This document shows positions 56,605 through 64,000 of a stretch of 64,000 nucleotides of DNA, piece after piece (the first letter of the stretch is position 1; the number at the start of each line of letters is the position of its first letter). The stretch is from contig NW_026570238.1 of the NCBI RefSeq assembly GCF_019649055.1, forward strand, positions 1,240,001 through 1,304,000. Direction: 5' to 3'. The stretch comes from Paramacrobiotus metropolitanus (Eukaryota; Tardigrada; Eutardigrada; Parachela; Macrobiotidae). A model generated the notes under the pieces. It ran no database searches. It was given only the letters and a program-made list of their open reading frames with translations, and was not told the origin of the DNA. The position numbers and the translations under genes are program-made.

Positions 56605-59194
56605 ATGGTACCACAAACACAGAAAAAAGGAAGCGTTGACCTTTCTTCGGACGCTAAAGAATATCGGTTCCCGGGTGTAACGCTGTTAAACTTCGTGGGT
56701 TATTCGACTCAGTACACTCACCACCACGTACCCACAGGCAGTGCGAAGCTCTTCGGATACGGTGTAAACTTACTTAGAAGGACGCTCTATATTTTATACT
56801 TGGCAGCTTGTTTTATCTGGATGATTCTGTTCGGAATATGTGTGTTTTCTTACGAAGTTAATCGCTTCCACAAAGACCGAGCAGCCGGGATTGCGCGAGA
56901 GAGCGACTTGATCATTAAAATACTGGACAATGTCCCCTGGGTGGCTACGATGGTGCGCAATGTGACCATCTTGGCCCTGTATAGTTTACAGTCCAACAAC
57001 ATCCGGCAGCTGTCCGAACGTCTACAAAATCTTCTATACCTTTATTTCGAATCCGACGATCGTTCCTTTAAATCCCTCGTAACGGCTTCCAAGAAGACGT
57101 TACTAATTTCCTGGATTATCATCCTCATCACTTCCTTTATGTCGCTGCTGCATTATTTCAGCGTCGACTTGAGTCTGCTGGCGCACGCTGACTGGGATTT
57201 CGGTCCGTTACCGATGAGGCTGGGTGGTGTGCAGGTGACGATATGTCTGGTTGTGTTTACGTTTGTCCCATTCTTTTTGGCGCAAATCGTCCTGATCAGC
57301 TATGTGGGGACGGCGGCAGGCGGACTGTTGCTGCTTAAATGTTTGAATTTACGCCTGAAGGCTTTACGTAAGCCGAAACCACAGCTACTGCTGGATTCTG
57401 CGCCGGACTACGTGGAGCATCCCTATCCGTACTCCGAGAAAGGCCCTTTGGGAATGTATCGTATGGTTCATTTTCAGATCACAAACTATATTAACGCTGT
57501 CACTAAAGCAGCTTCTTTGACATTATTATGTGCTATGGGAACGGATTTCGCTGCCGCGATTGGTTATGTCGGCTTAGTAATCGGTACAGTAATTAGAGCC
57601 GATGGAGTTACTGTAATTAAGAGTATTTATGCCGGTGTATGACGGTATTGGCATTACATCGCTAAATCTTTTAAAATCTACAACATGTATCTGTTTGACG
57701 TGCTAATATTACTGCATGTAGCGCAGGTTTATGGTTTTCTGACTTTTTGTAGCAGTGCACAAAATGCGACAGACTTTCACAAATTATCACAGACAGTCTA
57801 ATCTGTACAGTAAGAAAAAGAACTTTAAGTAGTAAATATAATAATTATTATACAGTAATGCCTTTTGTATTACGCTATCCTAAAGTTTTTCGGTTTACGC
57901 TAATTCTCTGGGGTACGGGAATATTCTGTACGATAGCAATGATGGTAAGCGTATTTTGCAGGCAAAGCGGACTCGAAGAATTCGGTTTTTCCTCAGTATG
58001 ACAGATTGTACTACACATTTTCGGCGCTGTGTTGGGCTGGTTTTTTCTTGTGTGGACAATACTGGGCGGTAATTGTACTTCCGGAAGAGGTAAGCTAGTT
58101 AATGGCGAAATCTCTTTCACCAGTTCGAACATTTGAGTATGAATTCAGAGATTATATTATGCGTACGAGAATGCCTTCTTCAGTCACCAGTAATCCGTTG
58201 CGAGCTGGACATGACAAATCAAATGCGGGATTTGTAGGCGGAAAGAACCTATCACCACCTCCAAGGGATTTCTCTAAACCCCGACATGACAACAATGGCG
58301 TCAAAGGTATGGTAGGTACAGTGCACTAGGTCTTTGCGTGCCGGCACATTACAACTGGTGTGCGACTTTCTTATAGGTCACATAGTGTCTTTATCTGCTA
58401 AGCATGCATACAGATAAGCTGTCGTAATAGAAATTTTTGTCACCTTCTTAGAGTACTTAGACCATAAAGGTGATAGGTTGCTTCAGACGCGTTGCCTTTT
58501 TTCAGCACGAACAAGCAGAAAAAGAACTGACTTACTTTATACTTGCAACTAAGCACACATACCTTGGAATTGTTGCCGGAAAGGTCTTGATGTTCTCTCG
58601 TCACATGAGTGTCACGGTAAGATTCAAATTTCCAAATACGTTAGAAGGTACAACACTGCGCTGTAAGGTTATGATTTACAAGCCAATACTTATTGATAGT
58701 CATACTGTGAATTTTGGAATTGTCGATTTCAGATTACAACATTGCTGTTATCGTATGCGGTAAGATGTCCTTTTCGATGTCGCGCTCAGTTGGCGCGCGG
58801 TTGTTTGTACACTCGATACGTAACGAATTGCCAAAAAAACTGATTTTTAGGTTGCCAACTCACAAGTTGTAGAAGGATAAAGTTTACTTTAAAAAATATC
58901 CATGTAGTTACTTAAGTAAATCATTTTTAGCTGCGGTATGCACTTGTTAAATACCAAATTTGGCCCACAGACCGCTAACAACAATGCCACTTACTACAAT
59001 ATTTTTGTTAGTTTCGCTTACTCTTATTTTACTTTCCCCTTCCTTTTTGTTTTCAGATCCTTGTTTACGAGCTTATCCACCGTGATCGAACCACTGTATC
59101 CAATGTTGTGGAAACTAACAAGAATGTCACAAAGCTGATCGAAAACTTTATCGGCGGCAACGGTAGCAAAACCGGAACTAATCGAACACTCTAA
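56605..59194 (+). CDS. Gustatory-receptor-like 7TM protein, six exons
   Basis: Exons 56605-57583, 57856-57944, 57997-58068, 58138-58311, 58506-58616 and 59057-59194 keep phase and give 520 residues. The large first exon encodes four or five hydrophobic segments (about residues 56-82, 105-125, 165-190, 208-240). Exons 2 and 3 add two more (FTLILWGTGIFCTIAMM; LYYTFSALCWAGFFLCGQ). The last two carry TM7, with an A-G-x-x-x-x-F-S-R-H then TILVYELI layout, like the C-terminus of invertebrate gustatory receptors (usually TY-x-x-x-L-x-QF). These act as ligand-gated channels in taste and related senses in arthropods. The exon 3/4 junction is the weakest (acceptor TTTGAG). Without splicing, exon 1 alone stops at 57642. 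A non-sensory GR-like role cannot be excluded. Confidence 0.6.
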
Positions 59195-59599
59195 ATTTCT
59201 ACAGAAGTTTGCTGCTTCAGGATTCCTTGTGTGCTTTTGCCACTTGCATAATGCAGACATTTAAACTGATCTAGTTTTGCTTTAGCTGTACGGTGAAAAC
59301 CAAGAAAGTTCTCGCTTAAGTGAAAACAGAAACATAACACACAGTCATGACTTCTTCGTTCGTTTAAGGTATAGTACAGGCTTAAAAAGCATTTTAGGTC
59401 GAGATGAACTAAGACAATGAACATCATTGACACCATCAAACAAACTAACCATAAGGAAGACTGGAGATGCCTCAAAATCAATTTTATGGCGAAATTCCCA
59501 TTAATATTTGCTGTATTTCTGAATGGATCGCAATCGTGGGAATAAATTCAGGGGAGCATATCAGTGATATCACTACTTCTATCTCTTTAGGCAAACAAA

Positions 59600-61351
59600 T
59601 CACACATACGCCTCTTCTGGCACACTCAGTTCATCTACAACAGGAGCGATACCAAGTCGATGCAATTCAACGCTGATTTCAAAGAGATAATCCAAAGCCT
59701 CGCACCTGTAAAAGTAAACAACTGCAGGAATCACAATGAATTACTGCCGGAGTTTGCCGTTCTCACATCGCTTTTGCTTGCTGCCACGTGTCTCCCCAAA
59801 CATAAAATCCATGTCTCCGCACCAAAACAGCACATGCATCTGGATAATCCATCATTGCACGATTCATACGGTCCTACAACAGTATAGCTAATGAAGCCCG
59901 CTGTGATTCGGCAACGCGTACGAAAATAGGTAGTTAACCACATAATAAAACCCCTGCTAACCTCCAGATCGCGCTCCTCCGGTGTATTTTCCACAATCGG
60001 AATAACCAACTCTTCGTCATAGCGATAGTACTTTCCCGTGGAATCCTTTTTCACTCCCTTGATCATTTCCAGGTGACGGATACGAAATTCCTTTCCCTTG
60101 TAGACAAGTGTAGCATAAACTGAGTGTTTCGAATGGGAATGAATCACAGCTCCAGCCTCTAATTCAAAACAGCAATTGCTACACTATTAACAACGTAATT
60201 ATTATGTTCGGGTGTTTACTAATAATGAAGCACGGAAGATAATGGGATTCGGTACTTGTTAGTTTTGATTGACATTTTTAATGCGACAATGGCAACAGCT
60301 ATAAGCTTTATTCTAGTAATTTAGATGTACGATCAGCTTTTTTCAAACTCACTTCTGTGAACATATGCCAGCATAAACAGTGGAGTGCACTGGCTCTTTC
60401 TAAGCCTTTTACTGGTTGGGGGCAATTCAATATCCTTTCCATTTATATCCTGAACGAAAATGTCTTCCGGCTGAAAATTTGAAACGTCATATGACAACAG
60501 GAAGCGAAAACTATAAGTGCAAATAAGCCAACCGTGGTTCACCTGAATCCTTTCTTTCTGAACAGCTGATGGCGCAATATAAATCAAATCTCTGTAACAA
60601 AAATTGTAGTCACATTATAAAATTATTAATAATTTCCATGTATTAAATAACAAATTACAACTTGTACAGAAAAAGCCACGAGAAATTCAAGGGAACAGTG
60701 CTTCACAAAGCCCTTAAAAGCAAGAGTGAAGAACTAACTAAGTACTTTTTTACCCACTAACCACTATAACTATTCAAAAACTGCAACTAGAAATCGCAGA
60801 CAGTCAGTACCGGATGCGATCATACGGTATTAGCAAAACCTGATGAGATTCCGCTACTGCATTCAGAACTTTTGATGTCAAAATTGATAAGATACGTTAT
60901 GCACTGCTCACTTGTGTTTCACACTTATTCCTCCGCCGGTGCCCTGCAAAAATATTAAAAAATTCCCGTCCTTAAGTTCAGTGATAATCGAGAATTCAAT
61001 TCCGGAGAGTAGCCCTAACTTGTTAAGCGCTTACTGTGCACCATCCCAAATTGTAGAATAAGCGGCATAATTCTGGAATAAGGATTCGCGGATCATCTTG
61101 CTAATAAAGACCACAATAATGATGAGATTACTATGAGTATAATGTATGTATAAGAAAGGTAAATATCAAATATGCTTAACAACAGCTTCAATACACAATT
61201 TAGAAGAGCTTCTACGGTCTATATAACCTCATCAGTAAGTACTTACCTCCTCCGATCTGGTGGCAGCCCTTCCACGTCCATTGCAAGTCGAGCATGGCTG
61301 CAAATTCTTCGCACACGTACCGTTAAAGCCGTTTTTATCACTATCTTCCAT
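59600..61351 (-). CDS. APIP: Methylthioribulose-1-phosphate dehydratase (APIP), eight exons
   Basis: Exons 61351-61247, 61100-61035, 60943-60912, 60591-60543, 60470-60353, 60158-59962, 59873-59767 and 59705-59600 give 259 residues (human 242). Family blocks in order: [68 protein letters not shown] (zinc His pair), [22 protein letters not shown] and [15 protein letters not shown] (third zinc His). It is a class II aldolase-fold enzyme of the methionine salvage pathway, acting in the cytosol, that dehydrates methylthioribulose-1-phosphate. In mammals it also binds APAF1 and limits apoptosis and pyroptosis. The first exon is Cys-rich ([11 protein letters not shown]) and not conserved. One exon is only 32 nt. 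Confidence 0.92.
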
Positions 61352-62509
61352 TATCTTCTAGAAACTGTAGAGTCAGGTAATTAAAAAAGCAAGGAACTGT
61401 GGAAAAAATATAAGTTGGTAGAACGCACACTGTACACTTGAACTGTTTTAAAGTGTGACTAAACCAGCTAACCGCTCGACAGCAGCTACAGCGACGTGCT
61501 TTTATGCGGCATGCGCTTCCGGGCTACAGTTGGCGCGATAAATGCTTCCATTAATCTCGAAAAGCGCTTGCAAAACGAAAACATTTGTCCACCTGTCAAA
61601 TTGAACTACTCTAGATTTCTCGATGTCAAAAAAGTGACTAGAAATGAGTAATATAACCATAATTTTACCGAATTTCGTCGAAGTGATACAACGTTTGTTT
61701 TGCGAAAGCCCGGCATTTATATTCCCACCATAAATTCAGCAAAAACTCAACTATTTTACTCCCGCCATATAAATATTAATTTTAGTTTCGGCCAAAGAAA
61801 CTTTCTGGCTTACGAAATTACGTATATTCCACAACATACTTACTCACGCTGCTAACTTTAGCTTAGTATACTCGTACGATAATATCCTAACTGAGGGAAA
61901 ACAAAATAGTTCTCATTTTAAAACAGTGTTATGATTTATGGTTAGTGGACCGCGGAAACAAATAAACATGCTCATAATAAAAAGACGTAAATAGAATCAC
62001 TCAAACGATAAATAATGCCGCTGACTTTACTTGCCAGCCATTTTAATCATCGTATCCGGGGTTCTGACGAACGTTGGTAAGCCATTTTAAAAAATTAATG
62101 AATGCAGTAAGCATGCGCTAATTATAAAATGTAATGGCTGGCTAATACTGCCAGGGTAGTTACGCTCACTCGTAACTTTCAATTCTTACACCGACAAAAT
62201 TACTTTAAACATTGGTGGTGTACGATTATTATGCTCCAGAGTCCAGACAGCTTTTTCTACAAGTCCACAGATAATCTCCAGATGTACGTTTTCTTTTTGT
62301 CAAATAAATATAAACGAAGTAGCGCTACACACAATAATAAAGGAGCAGACAATAAATACCTCGTACCATGAATACAGCCATATAGAATTAAATGTCATTC
62401 TTTTAATCTCTACAGCGTCCCCAGAAAAGACAACAATTTTAGATCGAAGTCAACACTCAACGTTTTCCGAAACGTCACGGTAGACCTCATCTTTTATGCC
62501 ACATGTACA
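61352..62509. other. Intergenic between APIP and SLC9B2-like gene
   Basis: APIP promoter side and the 3' flank of the antiporter gene. It is AT-rich, with no coding exon or repeat supported. Confidence 0.5.
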
Positions 62510-63969
62510 TTAATGTGCTCCGATCATCTTTGTTCTCTCTTCCGGTGGACTTTGCTTAATATCCGCAAGCGCATACTTCTCATCCGCATGGACATCCTCT
62601 CCGATTGCGGTTTCTTTCACCAACAGCGAATGGGATGTAAGACTTATTCCCAACGCACCCAGGGGTGCAGTGATAATTATCAGCAGCACCGCAATAGTCA
62701 CCACCTGAGAACGTAAACTTCAGTGATCGGGAATAAATGCATGTGAATATCATAATGCACAAGCAAATGCGCATGTCTTAATCGCTTTAAAATGATTAAA
62801 TCACCTTTTCTCCAAGGTTAATGTATTCCGGTCCGGCATTCAATTCTCGTGCACTATCAAGAGCCAACGATCCCAATGCAGCCTGTACAGTGGCCTTGGG
62901 AATCCATGCTATTGCGGAGAATAACTTTTCCCGCCAGGTTAAGCCCGCTCCACTAACGGCAATTACAGTGAAGATCATTCGCACAATCAATCCCAGTACT
63001 AATACTGCAATAGCCAGTCCAACTGTTTCTGCTTGAATACGATCTAGCGCTACTTCGGCTCCAATTAACCCGAACAAGAGTGGCTGGAAGAGGTAGTTCC
63101 ATAGATGATTGAACGCTGTCGACGGTTTTACCTGAAAACATTACAACATAAATCCTTACCACCAAAGTACAGTAATGCACAGCACAATGACATAAAATTT
63201 TTATTGAGGCAAATACAGACGGTTGGATGATACCGCGGTACATAAATTGAACTGATTCACATTAATTACAGCCTTTACCAGTTCTTTATTCCAACCGGGC
63301 TGTCGCCAACGGTATCCCGCTACAAAGGCTGTGGTCAGGCAGCCCAACGCTCCCGCGCCGCCAAATCCAGTTGCCTTAGAGCCAAATACAGCTATGAGTC
63401 CGGCAGATAGTAACAAAAGAAACCGGTAAATTGAAAGGTCAATCTAGAAAAGAGAAATAAGGGTCCCCTTTATACAACATAATCAGAATTATATTCAGTA
63501 GGTTGTGCCTTAAGGAATAAACCTCTAGAATCGCAATAATGCTCACAACTTGCTTCAGCTGCCCCTCGTGAAATTATCACTACTTTAAAATTTGTCATAT
63601 GCGATGCATAGAAATTTTTTAATGCGATCAGGAGTAAACAATCAGGAGATAAACGTAGAACACGCATGCGCTGGGGACAGTCCCCGGGTAGGTTTTGCAA
63701 AAATGTGTGCTTATAAGACCTCTCACTTGACATGTATTCGCTATGATTATTTGCTCTGCCGGCATATTGACACATTCATGACAGTTCACTTTGCAAGCAC
63801 TTCCTCTTCCATCCCCAGCTTACAATACTCCACGTTGCAGGCCGCCATCCGACGTACGCGAAATGCTGGGATGCAACTAATTATAAAAATTACTCACATG
63901 GTTTCTGTCGGCGATATACCACAGCAGCAATCCCACGCATATTCCATAGGTTAAACCCATTGCAAGCTC
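62510..63969 (-). CDS. SLC9B2: SLC9B-type Na+/H+ antiporter, 3' part, cut by window end
   Basis: Four exons lie in the window: 63969-63898, 63443-63279, 63131-62805 and 62704-62510. All are in phase 0 and the last contains the stop. They encode about 252 C-terminal residues. Blocks typical of NHA/SLC9B carriers are present: ELAMGLTYGICVGLLLWY, VFGSKATGFGGAGALGCL, NYLFQPLLFGLIGAEV, AIAWIPKATVQAALG and ITAPLGALGISL. These give about six membrane segments and a short cytoplasmic tail. The protein exchanges Na+ or Li+ for H+ across plasma, organelle or mitochondrial membranes. The paired acidic residues of the ion site lie upstream, outside the window. SLC9B1 and SLC9B2 cannot be separated from this part alone. 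Confidence 0.85.
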
Positions 63970-64000
63970 CTGAGGAATAAACACGCAATCCATTTTTAAT

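Overview
The window is nuclear DNA from a small invertebrate animal genome. Genes are spliced, with GT-AG introns mostly of 50-700 bp. Twelve proteins with clear animal orthologues sit about 5 kb apart on both strands. Gene content (Integrator, ESCRT, condensin and a 7TM receptor with an arthropod-type gustatory-receptor C-terminus) suggests an ecdysozoan. A tardigrade would fit the compactness, but no single feature proves it. I built exon models by hand by requiring reading phase to be kept across every splice junction. Spliced lengths that divide by three support RNF170, CHMP7, API5, CLPTM1, the FABP, APIP, CAMLG, the copper-protein-like/EGF/DOMON gene, the GR-like gene and the Cys-rich gene. 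The GLB1-like and NCAPD2 genes each need one frameshift.

Layout. 1-8 kb: a small membrane protein, RNF170 (-) and CHMP7 (+). 8-24 kb: a duplicated and rearranged block. It has an intact 11-exon API5, two near-identical minus-strand copies of an unrecognised zinc-finger/coiled-coil gene, a broken INTS14 joined to a decayed API5, a second short INTS14-API5 chimera, a chromodomain protein, and the intact single-exon INTS14 (-). 24-28 kb: a secreted BIM1/X325-like copper-domain, EGF, EGF, DOMON protein (-). 30-36 kb: CLPTM1 (+) and a fatty-acid-binding protein (-). 36-39 kb: AT-rich DNA with two families of palindromic repeats. 39-45 kb: a Cys/Tyr-rich secreted-type protein with an 11-nt microexon and a GLB1-like beta-galactosidase (both -). 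46-54 kb: a 24-exon condensin subunit (NCAPD2, -). 54-62 kb: CAMLG/GET2 (+), a gustatory-receptor-like 7TM gene (+) and APIP (-). 62-64 kb: the 3' end of a SLC9B2-type Na+/H+ antiporter (-), cut by the window edge.

The named genes are mostly housekeeping and functionally unrelated: ER quality control and tail-anchored insertion (RNF170, CAMLG, CLPTM1), membrane remodelling (CHMP7), snRNA/mRNA 3' processing (INTS14), chromosome condensation (NCAPD2) and methionine salvage (APIP). I see no operon-like logic. The two most unusual regions are the API5/zinc-finger/INTS14 segmental duplication and the copper-domain/EGF/DOMON gene.
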